A stretch of 24,429 nucleotides of DNA. It comes from DATARH01 sp050246595. GTDB lineage: Bacteria; Pseudomonadota; Alphaproteobacteria; ATCC43930; CGMCC-115725. Where the stretch lies: positions 1-24,429 of the forward strand of contig JBFWVT010000078.1 in NCBI GenBank assembly GCA_050246595.1. Direction: 5' to 3'. Every line of letters starts with the position of its first letter. Within the stretch, counting starts at the first letter, position 1. Under the pieces are notes generated by a model. It made no database searches. It was given only the letters and a program-made list of their open reading frames with translations, and was not told the origin of the DNA. The position numbers were made by a program, and so were the translations under genes. Positions 1 to 7,360 of this stretch are shown one piece after another.

Positions 1-616
1 CGCCCCTTGTACGGGGGCGTGGATTGAAACCGAGTTGTTGGACGATCAGCTTTTGCTGCTGCTCAGTCGCCCCTTGTACGGGGGCGTGGATTGAAACGAT
101 CAAGAAATCAGGAACGGAAGCGTTGTCGGTGTCGCCCCTTGTACGGGGGCGTGGATTGAAACGCCGGAGCACGGTTCCCAGGCGCAGGGCGCGTGCGTCG
201 CCCCTTGTACGGGGGCGTGGATTGAAACTTGAGATCGATGCGCGGCGGCGGGCGCAGCGCGGTCGCCCCTTGTACGGGGGCGTGGATTGAAACGTGCAAG
301 AAATCGTGCGGGTGACGGGTTGGAGCGTCGCCCCTTGTACGGGGGCGTGGATTGAAACTGCTTGATGGTCACAAGGTTTGGCGCCGTGATCGGTCGCCCC
401 TTGTACGGGGGCGTGGATTGAAACTTCCGCCCCCGGATCGACAAGCAATGACTGAACATGTCGCCCCTTGTACGGGGGCGTGGATTGAAACCTTTTCCCG
501 TCCCACTCGCCGGTCTGTGTGTACAGCGTCGCCCCTTGTACGGGGGCGTGGAGTGAAACGTGCTCGCACGGTGCGGACCGCAAGCTGAGCCGGGGTCGCC
601 CCTTGTACGGGGGCGG
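1..616 (+). CRISPR. Type I-C-like CRISPR array, trailer end, 9 spacers in view
   Basis: Ten copies of a 32-bp repeat lie at 1-30 (cut by the window edge), 66-97, 131-162, 197-228, 262-293, 327-358, 393-424, 460-491, 528-559 and 595-615 (truncated). It begins GTCGCCCC and ends GTGGATTGAAAC, and CGCCCC/GGGGCG can form a stem. Spacers are 35, 33, 34, 33, 33, 34, 35, 36 and 35 bp, all different. Repeats 2-8 are identical; repeat 9 has one T-to-G change near its 3' end; repeat 10 loses its 3' third. The GAAAC end fixes the orientation as plus, and decay at the right marks the trailer. The leader and any cas genes would lie left of base 1. The I-C assignment rests on repeat sequence alone. No spacer visibly matches elsewhere in the window. 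Confidence 0.97.
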
Positions 617-726
617 GCTGAGCCGGACGGCGAGCGGGATGCCGCTGCGGTCCACAACAAGGTGGCGCTTGCACCCCGCCTTGCCCGGTCGGTCAGGTTC
701 GGGCCGGTGCCCTCGCCCCCCGGTGC

Positions 727-1295
727 TGTTAGCGCCGCAGTAATTCTGACCCGGGTCGCCGACTGAAATCTGACCCACCGCTAGGGTTTGGCCTCCTCGA
801 AGGGGGGGCCGGATGGTGGGATCGGAGGCGGCATTGGAGATCCGGGTATTGCATCGGCACGGCAAGAGCATCCGTGAGATCGGGCACGAGATGGGCCTGT
901 CGCGCAACACGGTGCGGCAGTATCTGCGGGACGCGGAGGCGGTGCGTTACAAGCCGCGCCCGCCGCGGCTGACCAAGCTCGACCCGTTCAAGAGTTACAT
1001 CACCGAGCGAGTACGCGCGGCAGCGCCGGAGTGGATACCGGGCAGCGTACTGCTGAGCGAACTGTGCGAGCGCGGCTATGAGGGCGGCTACACGATGCTG
1101 AAGCTGTTCCTGGCCTCGCTACGCCCGAAGGAAGCCGCCGGGCCGGCGGTTCGGTTCTCGCCGCGCCGGGCTGTTGAAAGCGCCCGGTAGCCGTGCAGAC
1201 CGTGGCGGCTCCGGCAGAGTGAGGGTTTTGCAAGTGGGTCAAGTTTCAATCGGCGAAACCGACCAAAGTGGGTCAGATTTCAACCGGCGCTGACA
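727..1295 (+). mobile_element. IS21-family element with internal deletion, both ends present
   Basis: The left end (TGTTAGCGCCG, from 727) and the right end read inward on the minus strand (TGTCAGCGCCG, from 1295) match at 20 of 26 bases when extended to the shared TCTGACCC. Subterminal copies of the GTGGGTCA/TGACCCAC motif follow at both ends, as expected for IS21 transposase-binding sites. GTGC directly repeats outside both ends (723-726 and 1296-1299), a 4-bp target duplication. Only about 570 bp remain of an element normally near 2-2.5 kb: most of istA and all recognisable istB are gone. It sits inside the IS5 transposase gene. Confidence 0.88.
813..1190 (+). pseudogene. istA: IstA transposase, N-terminal fragment (IS21 family)
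   Basis: The ATG at 813 opens an IstA N-terminus. Residues 1-45 form the helix-turn-helix that binds the IS ends (HGKSIREIGHEMGLSRNTVR), and residues 60-115 match the linker up to AGPAVRF. IstA homology then stops at about 1157, before the catalytic DDE domain, and ten unrelated residues lead to the stop. IstA is normally about 400-500 aa, so this 125-aa product could bind DNA at most and cannot catalyse transposition. The break marks the left edge of the deletion that also removed istB. Confidence 0.88.
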
Positions 1296-1373
1296 GTGCG
1301 GCCGGTGCGCCGGCGCTGTCGAGAGCGGTACGGCTCCGGTCAATGGCATTGGCGTGACCGAGCCGGTCAGGCA

Positions 1374-2612
1374 TGTAAAGGTTTGGACTTAATCTGACAT
1401 TCGGGATGAAATCGGTGGAGAATGCCTGAGGTATGGTGCGGCGTCGGGAGCCGGAGGCGAGCGGCGCGGCACCACATCTCGCGACGATCGGAGTTCCCCG
1501 ATGAACCAGGCCCGGAAGGTGATCCGTGCGAAGATCGGGCTGCTGGAACTGGCCAAGCAGCTCGGCAATGTGTCCCAGGCCTGCAAGATGATGGGCTATA
1601 GCGGGACAGCTTTTACCGCTTCAAAGAGCTATACGACACCGGCGGCGAGATCGCCCTGCAGGAATTGACCCGGCGCAAGCCGAACCCGAAAAACCGGGTT
1701 GCCCTCGAGATCGAGCAGGCCGTGCTTGCGATGGCGATTGACCAGCCGACCTGGGGACAGGTGCGGGTCTCGAACGAGCTGAAAAAGCAGGGCCGGTCGA
1801 TCGCGCCGTTCGGCGTGCGCGGCGTGTGGCAGCGTCACGATCTTGGCAACATGAAGAAACGGCTGCGCGCGCTGGAGGCCAAAGTCGCGCAGGCGGGCCT
1901 GATCCTCACGGAAGCGCAGGTAGTCGCGCTGGAGAAGGCCAAGGCCGACAAGGAGGCCCACGGCGAGTTCGAGAGCGAGTGTCCCGGCTACTGCGTGGCG
2001 CAGGATACGTTCTATGTCGGCACGCTGAAGGGGGTGGGTCGGGTCTACCAGCAGAGCGCGATCGATACCTATGCCAAGGTCGCCTTTGCCAAGCTCTACG
2101 ACGCCAAGACCCCGATCACCGCGGCGGATTTACTGAATGACCGCGTCATCCCGTTCTTTGAGGAGAACGCAATCCGCGTCTGCCGTGTGCTGACCGACCG
2201 GGGCACCGAATATTGCGGCCGTCCCGAGAGCCACGAATACGAGCTCTACCTCGCGGTCGAGGACATCGATCATACCCGCACCAAGGCCAGGAGCCCGCAA
2301 GCCAACGGCATCTGCGAGCGCTTCCATCGCACGCTGTTGGATGAGTTCTACCGCGTGGCGTTCAGGAAGCGCCTGTATGGTAACATCGCCCGTTGCAGGC
2401 CGATCTCGACGACTGGGTCCGGACGTACAACACCGAGCGGCCCCATCAGGGGCGATGGTGCTTCGGCAAGACCCCAATGCAGACCTTTGTTGACACACTT
2501 CCCATCGCCCGGGAGAAATTGCTGCCTGCCGCATGAAGGCGCACAGAGATCCCCGTCGGACACCCACCACGACCGGGATAACCGTCCGTCAGATCAAATA
2601 CATACTTTTACA
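1374..2612 (+). mobile_element. IS481-like insertion sequence, near full length, 1239 bp
   Basis: The element begins TGTAAAGG at 1374 and ends CTTTTACA at 2612. Its ends form an imperfect inverted repeat of about 31 bp sharing the core ATCTGAC and ending CGG. A 4-bp target duplication with one mismatch flanks it (GGCA at 1370-1373, AGCA at 2613-2616). Deleting the element plus one copy rejoins the interrupted IS5 reading frame in phase, which supports these exact ends. It carries one transposase gene with two frameshifts. A related but not identical 3' fragment lies at 12286-12650. Confidence 0.85.
1501..2536 (+). pseudogene. IS481-like rve/DDE transposase, two frameshifts
   Basis: The ATG at 1501 starts MNQARKVIRAKIGLLELAKQ, an N-terminal helix-turn-helix. 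A missing base at about 1602-1603 (GYSG instead of the expected GYSRDSF) shifts the frame; the correct frame then runs FKELYDTGGEIALQEL onward. The integrase-like core shows the first Asp in AQDTFYVG, the second in LTDRGTEYC, and the Glu in NGICERFHRT, so all three catalytic acids are present. A second indel near 2390 shifts the frame again; the tail (LQADLDDWVRTYN, PHQGRWCFGKTPMQT) ends at 2534-2536. Undoing both indels would give about 345 aa, a normal length. The element is therefore recently degenerated and probably inactive. Confidence 0.88.
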
Positions 2613-2931
2613 AGCACAACATAATGCAGACGCTCCCACACGCCGGCCTTTGCCACTCGTGCCATCGCCGCAATCCCGGCTTTCGCTGGGAGGTCATGCC
2701 CGAACCGCAGCCCATTTCCTGCGGCAGCAGCTCTCAAGGAGTGCCGCTCTTCAGTACAAACAAGATGCCGCTCGGAGCGGCGCGATTGTCCATCCGCGGC
2801 CGCTCCCCTTTGGCTTTGGCGGCTCGGGCGGAAGGAGCGGCGCAATCACCGCCCGCAAATCATTGGACACCAGAGGAGCTGCCAGACCCCGTCAACAGCC
2901 AATCGGCCGTTTTGTCAGCCGCTTCGGCAAT

Positions 2932-3417
2932 TCAGGGAGACGGGATGCCGCCGGCGGCCCGTTCGAGCGCGGTGACGTCGATGCGCTTCATCTGCATCAT
3001 TGCTTCGAAGGCCCGCCTTGCCCGAGTGCGATCGGCATCGCCGATCAGCCTGATCAGCTGGCGGGGAACGATTTGCCACGACACCCCGAAGCGGTCTTTC
3101 ACCCAGCCGCATTGCTCAGCCTCGGGGACCGCGGAGAGTGCGTCGGCGAAGCGATCGGCCTCGGCCTGGGTCTCCACCGGTATCTGAAACGAGATCGCTT
3201 CATTGAACTGGAATTGCGGTCCGCCATTCAGGGCGGTGAACGATTGATCCATCAGTGTGAACTCGACCAGCAGCACGTCGCCCGCCTTGCCCGACGGGTA
3301 GTCGCTCGGTGCGCGATGGACCGCATCGACATGGCTGTTGGGGAACACGGAAGCATAGAACTTGGCGGCCTCTTCGGCGTTGCCGTCGAACCAGAGGCAC
3401 GGGGTTATGCCAGACAT
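2932..3417 (-). CDS. PhnB-like VOC-family protein (3-dmu-9_3-mt fold)
   Basis: This 161-aa protein opens MSGITPCLWFDGNAEEAAKF and carries FYASVFPNS. Both are signatures of the vicinal-oxygen-chelate subgroup labelled PhnB or '3-demethylubiquinone-9 3-methyltransferase' in Pfam; the latter name does not mean methyltransferase activity. The C-terminal half has GWVKDRFGVSWQIVP, also typical of the subgroup. Length is normal and the frame is intact. The start at 3417 is supported by an AGAGGAAA ribosome site just upstream. Members are small cytosolic metal-binding proteins, mostly of unknown substrate. The IS5 remnant ends just beyond its stop; the divergent acyl-CoA synthetase gene starts about 300 bp upstream. 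Nothing indicates a substrate. Confidence 0.9.
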   Translation of the reverse strand: MSGITPCLWFDGNAEEAAKFYASVFPNSHVDAVHRAPSDYPSGKAGDVLLVEFTLMDQSFTALNGGPQFQFNEAISFQIPVETQAEADRFADALSAVPEAEQCGWVKDRFGVSWQIVPRQLIRLIGDADRTRARRAFEAMMQMKRIDVTALERAAGGIPSP

Positions 3418-3590
3418 CGAGTTTTCCTCTCAAAAGCGGCGGTGCAGGAGCGCAGCCTGGCTTGCATTTGCTTCCAAATGGGTGGAAGGCACAACAGCAG
3501 GCCAGCGAGAAGCAAAGCCACTCCGCCGGATACGGCGTATGGTCCGGCATCGGCCGGCAGGTTCTGCCGCAAGCGCTCTGTTTCAGTCAA
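3405..3590 (-). CDS. Possible small membrane protein overlapping the VOC gene start
   Basis: A minus-strand frame from a TTG at 3590 gives 61 residues with one hydrophobic stretch, GGVALLLAGLLLCLPPIW, followed by a basic tail (KQMQAR). Its stop overlaps the first codons of the VOC gene by 13 bp, an arrangement that could couple translation. No homologue is recognised, the start is uncommon, and the frame stays open to 3836 inside the opposite-strand synthetase gene. This is a candidate only. The rest of 3418-3711 shows nothing beyond the two divergent 5' regions. Confidence 0.22.
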   Translation of the reverse strand: MTETERLRQNLPADAGPYAVSGGVALLLAGLLLCLPPIWKQMQARLRSCTAAFERKTRCLA

Positions 3591-3711
3591 TAATGCGGGA
3601 TATCGGCCGATAGCAGCCTCGTTCGCAGAGCGCGGGCTTGCCGACCGGACTTGCCGACCCGGCGGATCACATTCCCCGGTCTTCGCCGGGGTAGGCTTTT
3701 CAGGGGGTGTC

Positions 3712-5841
3712 ATGGAGTTCTGGACAGAACCGCAACTGGCGTCGATCCACAAAATGCTCAACCCGCGCTCGATTGCGATCGTGGGCGCGACGCCGCGGAT
3801 GCAGTATGGCGGGCGGTTTCTGGCCGCTTCGCTCAAGGCCCGGGACCGGATCAGGGTTTATGCCGTAAACCCGCGTTATGACGAAATCATGGGTGTGACA
3901 TCCTACCCGCGCGTGGCGGACCTGCCGGAGGCCCCCGATCTGGTGGGCATCGTGGTGCCCTGGGACCAGGTGCTTGATACCCTCCGGGAGAGCCACGCCA
4001 AGGGGGCGGGATCGGCGATCGTGATCTCGGCGGGGTTTGCCGAGCGCGGCGTCGACGACCGGCGCGATTTGCAGCGGGAATTGGGCGAATTTGCCCGCGA
4101 ATCGGGGATGCGGATCAGCGGCCCCAACTGTCTCGGTCTGGCGAATGTCAAGGACGACATCTGGGCCACCTCCTCCTCGCGCGGGGCGGAGGGTCTGACC
4201 GGGCCGATCGGTCTGATATGCCAAAGCGGCGCGACCGCGTTCGGGCCGTTTCTGGTGCGGGCGGTCGAGAACGGCATCGGCTTCAGCTACATCATCTCGA
4301 CCGGCAACGAGGCTGACCTCGACTTCACCGATTTTGCCCGCTACCTGCTGGACGACCCGGATACGCGGGTCATCGCCGGCTTTGTCGAGGGCTTCAAGAG
4401 TGCAGAAAAATTTCTCGAAGTGGCCAGGCTCGCGGCCGAGCGCGGCAAACCGATCGTCCTGATCAAGATCGGGCGTTCGGAACTGGGAGCCAAGGCGGCA
4501 CGCTCGCATACCGCGGCGCTGACCGGCGCGGATGCAAGATACGATGCGATCTTTGCCCAATATGGGGTGATCCGGGTCCAGGATTACGACGAACTTCTGG
4601 AGGTCGCGCATCTGCTGGCCCACACCCCCAAACCCGCCGTGCCCGGCATCGCGGTGGTATCGCATTCAGGCGGCATCAGTTCTCTCACCGCCGATATGTG
4701 CGGTCAGGCCGGTCTCGATCTGCCGCCTCTCGGGGACGCGGCGCGCGACGGCATCAACGCGATCCTGAAGGGCTTCGGCTGGGCCGCGAACCCCGCCGAT
4801 GTGACCGGCTTTGCCAACAGCGAGTCGTTTCCGCAGATCATGGAGCACATGATCGCCGATCCAAGAATGGGGACGCTCGTCGTGGCGAGCGCCGGGGCGG
4901 ACATCCAGGCCCGGCAGGTCATCGATCAGCGCGATCGGACCGACAAGGGCGTGGTATTCCTGTGGACCGGCAGCCGGGACGCCAAGAGCGGCCTGCCGCA
5001 GCTCAAGACTGCCCGGATACCGATCTTCTATACACCGGACAAGCTGGCCCGCGGCCTGCAAAGCCGCCTCGCGTATCACACATGGCGCGAGCGTCGCCTC
5101 GCCGACGGCTTTGCCGCCGCCCCGCCGCGCACGGCGGCGCAGGATGCGGCCATCGCCCAGGCTTTCGGCTTGGGGCGTCCGACCCTCTCGGAATCCGAGG
5201 GCAAGCTTCTGTTGGCCGCCTGGGGCGTGGCGAGCGCGCGCGAGATCAGGGCAAATTCCGCAGAGGCCGCCGTCGCGGCCGCGCAGCGTCTCGGGTTTCC
5301 GGTGGCTCTCAAGGTCGATTCGCCTGATATTGCGCACAAGACCGAGGCCGGGGTCGTTCGGCTGAACCTCGGCGACGCGGCGCAGGTGCGAACCGCCTAC
5401 GCCGAAATCCTGGCCAATGCCCAAGCCCATGCGCCGCAGGCCCGGATCGCCGGCGTCTCGGTTCAGGAGATGGTGCGAGACGGTGTCGAAATCATCGTCG
5501 GCGTGTCGTGCGACCCGCAACTGGGTCCGGTGCTGCTGTTCGGGACAGGCGGCGTGATGGTCGAAATCTACAACGACGTGGCCCTGCGCCGCGTTCCGAT
5601 CATCCGCGCGGAAGCCCATTCGATGATCGCCGAGGTCAAAGGCGCCCGCCTGCTCCATGGCTTCCGCGGCCGGCCCCCGGCGGACATCGAGGCGCTCGCG
5701 GATACGCTGGTGCGCGTGTCGCACCTCGCGATGCACCTTGACGGATATCTGGCGGAGTTGGACATCAACCCGCTGATGGTGCTGCCGTCGGGTCAGGGCG
5801 TGAAGGCGGTAGACGCGCTCATCGTGTTGCGCGGCATATAG
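3712..5841 (+). CDS. ADP-forming acyl-CoA synthetase (acetate--CoA ligase family)
   Basis: This 709-aa single-chain ligase would convert a carboxylic acid, CoA and ATP to acyl-CoA, ADP and phosphate in the cytosol. Order of parts: a CoA-binding Rossmann domain from about residue 15 (LNPRSIAIVGATPRMQYGGR), a succinyl-CoA-ligase-like flavodoxin domain with GPNCLGLAN and ICQSGATAFGPF, then a C-terminal ATP-grasp domain from about residue 490 (FPVALKVDSPDIAHKTEAG). The phosphohistidine candidates are His266 in ARSHTAALTGAD and His542 in DIAHKTEAG. The frame stays open upstream to 2533, but homology begins at this ATG, preceded by AGGGGG. The substrate cannot be told from sequence; the nearby thiolase-like/DUF35 pair suggests an acyl or aryl acid being degraded. 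A partial copy of its tail lies at 6333-6589. Confidence 0.93.
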   Translation: MEFWTEPQLASIHKMLNPRSIAIVGATPRMQYGGRFLAASLKARDRIRVYAVNPRYDEIMGVTSYPRVADLPEAPDLVGIVVPWDQVLDTLRESHAKGAGSAIVISAGFAERGVDDRRDLQRELGEFARESGMRISGPNCLGLANVKDDIWATSSSRGAEGLTGPIGLICQSGATAFGPFLVRAVENGIGFSYIISTGNEADLDFTDFARYLLDDPDTRVIAGFVEGFKSAEKFLEVARLAAERGKPIVLIKIGRSELGAKAARSHTAALTGADARYDAIFAQYGVIRVQDYDELLEVAHLLAHTPKPAVPGIAVVSHSGGISSLTADMCGQAGLDLPPLGDAARDGINAILKGFGWAANPADVTGFANSESFPQIMEHMIADPRMGTLVVASAGADIQARQVIDQRDRTDKGVVFLWTGSRDAKSGLPQLKTARIPIFYTPDKLARGLQSRLAYHTWRERRLADGFAAAPPRTAAQDAAIAQAFGLGRPTLSESEGKLLLAAWGVASAREIRANSAEAAVAAAQRLGFPVALKVDSPDIAHKTEAGVVRLNLGDAAQVRTAYAEILANAQAHAPQARIAGVSVQEMVRDGVEIIVGVSCDPQLGPVLLFGTGGVMVEIYNDVALRRVPIIRAEAHSMIAEVKGARLLHGFRGRPPADIEALADTLVRVSHLAMHLDGYLAELDINPLMVLPSGQGVKAVDALIVLRGI

Positions 5842-5891
5842 GTCGGCATCGGGCGCCGCGACGGGAAAATCGTCGCGACGGGTCCACTCTA

Positions 5892-6056
5892 GGGGAAGCA
5901 TCCCGTGCGAGCGATAACGATACGGACTCATTTGTTGAGCGCTGGTGGAACGATTATTTCCCTGGATCACTGGTGGGGAGGGATACTGAGGTGTGGAACC
6001 ATGCCTTTAAAGCCAAAGAAGAGTTGAAACGTCGTATTCGGCGACGCAAAATTTAG
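5892..6056 (+). other. Unrecognised coding-like fragment
   Basis: A plus-strand frame ending at a TAG at 6054-6056 reads SFVERWWNDYFPGSL, then GRDTEVWNHAFKAKEE and a basic tail (LKRRIRRRKI). The three tryptophans and amphipathic basic end look protein-like, but no in-frame start codon is present upstream and the family is not recognised. Base composition is less GC-rich than the genes on either side. It may be the 3' end of a lost gene, possibly from the same mobile-element scar as the RAYT tail just downstream. Confidence 0.3.
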
Positions 6057-6068
6057 TGGCGCTTGCTG

Positions 6069-6215
6069 CATAATACCGCAGTAAAGCACGGTTTCGTTGC
6101 GCACACTGCCGAATGGCCTTATTCCTCCTTTCGTCGCTGCGTCGCGCGCGGGCTGTACCCGGCGGGGTGGATCGACGGCAACGACGAGCCGGCGCAGACG
6201 GGTGAGCGGCAATGA
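6069..6215 (+). pseudogene. REP-associated tyrosine transposase (RAYT), C-terminal remnant
   Basis: The frame reads HNTAVKHGFVAHTAEWPYSS, then FRRCVARGLYPAGW, to the TGA at 6213-6215. RAYT / Y1-transposase proteins end with the same order: HYNPVKHGLV, WPYSSFHRYV, GxYPxDWG. About 48 residues survive of a protein normally near 150-200 aa. The catalytic Tyr and HUH motif lie upstream in the family and are absent here, so it is inactive. A REP-like palindrome begins about 80 bp downstream (6298), the usual genetic neighbourhood for these enzymes. Confidence 0.8.
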
Positions 6216-6297
6216 GATCGAACGGCCGCGTGCAGGCGCAGGGGGTTTTCCCAGACCATCATTCCCGGGCCGCGGCCGGCATTCAGCGACAGTCGGC

Positions 6298-6334
6298 GGC
6301 GGAAGGCGCTACGCTTTTCCGCCCTACGCTTGCT
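6298..6334 (+). repeat. REP-like palindrome, copy 1
   Basis: GGCGGAA at 6298-6304 pairs with TTCCGCC at 6317-6323, followed by CTACGCTTGCT. A second 37-bp copy in the same orientation lies at 7361-7397; the two share the last 16 bases (CCGCCCTACGCTTGCT). This copy ends where homology to the acyl-CoA synthetase tail begins (6333) and lies just after a RAYT remnant. Confidence 0.75.
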
Positions 6335-6589
6335 GCGCCGCTGTCCGATCACCCGCGCGGAAGCCCATGCGATGATCGCCGAGGTCAAAGGCGCGCGATT
6401 GCTCCAGGGCTTTCGCGGCCGGCCCCCGGCGGATGTCGAGGCGCTTGCGGACACCCTGGTGCGCGTGTCGCACCTCGCGATGCACCTTGAAGGACATCTG
6501 GCCGAGTTGGACATCAACCCGCTGATGGTGCTGCCGTCAGGCCGGGGCGTAAAGCGGCGGACGCTCTTGTCGTGCTTCGCGGCGCATAA
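6333..6589 (+). pseudogene. Duplicated 3' fragment of an ADP-forming acyl-CoA synthetase gene
   Basis: The 257 bp align closely with 5584-5841 of the complete gene. Encoded residues run AEAHAMIAEVKGARLLQGFR, ALADTLVRVSHLAMHLEGHL and DINPLMVLPSGRGVK. A missing base near 6552 shifts the end: restored, it reads VKAADALVVLRGA and stops at TAA 6587-6589. Substitutions are scattered (for example AMHLEGHL against AMHLDGYL), so this looks like the end of a diverged paralogue rather than a recent copy. There is no start or N-terminal domain. It begins exactly at the REP-like palindrome. Confidence 0.85.
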
Positions 6590-6648
6590 CTGCTGATCCC
6601 GGCTGCGGCCCTTATCCAAGCGGCAACTATTGCCTATATCACCAGCTT

Positions 6649-6876
6649 GTGCCGACGATCCGCCGCTTTGCCGCCTGCAAGATCGCCATCTACGCCGATG
6701 ATCACATGCCGCCGCATTTCCACATTGAAGGTCGTGGTTTCCGCGCCATCGTCGAGATCGACACCATGAGCGTGCGGGCGGGCGATGTCCGGCGGGCCGA
6801 AGAGGCGTTGATCTGGGCGCGGGAAAACATCGCATTGCTGCGCACCGAATGGCTGCGGCTCAACCGCAGGGGGTGA
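6649..6876 (+). CDS. DUF4160 protein, first gene of a putative two-gene module
   Basis: This 75-aa protein matches DUF4160 across its length: MPTIRRFAACKIAIYADDHM, then PPHFHI, with the family's 'Y..DH.PPH.H' signature, and a C-terminal helix (EALIWARENIALLRTEW). The start is a GTG at 6649, chosen because the family begins MPTI; no good ribosome site precedes it. A possible TATATC -10 box at 6635-6640 would make a nearly leaderless transcript, but its -35 is poor. The stop is two bases from the next gene's ATG. DUF4160-DUF2442 pairs recur in bacteria and have been suggested as toxin-antitoxin-like modules; the activity is unknown. Confidence 0.85.
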   Translation: MPTIRRFAACKIAIYADDHMPPHFHIEGRGFRAIVEIDTMSVRAGDVRRAEEALIWARENIALLRTEWLRLNRRG

Positions 6877-6878
6877 GG

Positions 6879-7310
6879 ATGACGGCATCAGCCCCGAATA
6901 TCCGCGCCGTTGCCGAGGGCGGTGATCGCGCCGTGCTGATCACCTGGAAGGGCGGGGCGGAGAGCCTCGTCGATCTGAGGGAGCACCTGGCGACTTACGC
7001 GATTTTTGCCGCATTGCGCGCCGACGACGACCTGTTTCGCCGGGTTGCCGTCGGCGAATGGGGATGGTGCATCGCATGGTCGGACGACATGCAGATTTCG
7101 TCCGACACGCTATGGCGGCTGGCGCTTGAGCAAGGCGCCGCTTGGCTGCGACAGTGGCGCCGCAATCATCGCATGAGCCAGGCCGAAGCCGCCAAGGCGC
7201 TTGGCCTCAGTCCGCGCATGTGGCGATACTACGAGGCCGGCACCCATCTGTTGCCGAAGACCGTGCGGCTGGCGGCGCTCGGTCTGGACGCCGCTTCCCG
7301 CGCCGCCTGA
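6879..7310 (+). CDS. DUF2442 domain fused to an XRE-type helix-turn-helix
   Basis: The 143-aa product has two parts. Residues 1-85 match DUF2442 (VLITWKGGAESLVDLREHL, and VGEWGWCIAWSDDMQISSDT, where the family has 'I.W.D....I..DTL'). Residues about 88-143 form a Cro/CI-like helix-turn-helix (RMSQAEAAKALGLSPRMWRY, YEAG). The ATG at 6879 follows GGTGAGG, two bases after the DUF4160 stop, so the pair is surely co-transcribed. The DNA-binding domain suggests an autoregulator or antitoxin role. The function is inferred from layout only. About 50 bp downstream is the second REP-like palindrome. Confidence 0.87.
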   Translation: MTASAPNIRAVAEGGDRAVLITWKGGAESLVDLREHLATYAIFAALRADDDLFRRVAVGEWGWCIAWSDDMQISSDTLWRLALEQGAAWLRQWRRNHRMSQAEAAKALGLSPRMWRYYEAGTHLLPKTVRLAALGLDAASRAA

Positions 7311-7360
7311 TCGCCCGGCGGTCTGCGCTTCCTCGCTGCCGCCAAAACTTCGGGCGGCGC

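Larger units (their letters stand above)
617..2885 (-). pseudogene. IS5-family transposase gene, decayed and split by two other IS elements
   Basis: Three minus-strand pieces add up to one IS5-family transposase. The N-terminal piece (about 2885-2617) reads VSNDLRAVIAPLLPPEPPKP, then GILFVLKSG and LLPQEMGCGSGMT, with one in-frame stop and frameshifts. The middle piece (1373-1296) reads DRLGHANAIDRSRTALDSAG. The last (726-617) reads PGGEGTGPNLTDR, then after a one-base deletion near 684-688, CKRHLVVDRSGIPLAVRLS. These match the usual order in this family (PPEPPKP, GILFVLKTG, DWSRASLDS, TGPNPTDRGK, KRHLVVD). The IS481-like element separates pieces one and two; the IS21 element separates two and three. 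The 3' half is missing where the gene meets CRISPR repeat 10. A CTG at 2885 stands where an ATG would be expected. The gene is dead. Confidence 0.85.

Noticed and set aside
100..674. Overlapping ORFs across the array encoding repeated VSIHAPVQGAT or SPLVRGRGLK strings
   Set aside because: These are translations of the CRISPR repeats in several frames; the period equals repeat plus spacer.
2533..3711. 393-codon N-terminal extension of the acyl-CoA synthetase
   Set aside because: The frame is merely open. It crosses the IS ends and the opposite-strand VOC gene; family homology and a ribosome site begin at 3712.
5857..5877. Terminator after the acyl-CoA synthetase gene
   Set aside because: A CGCGAC/GTCGCG hairpin is present, but no T run follows and the loop is long.
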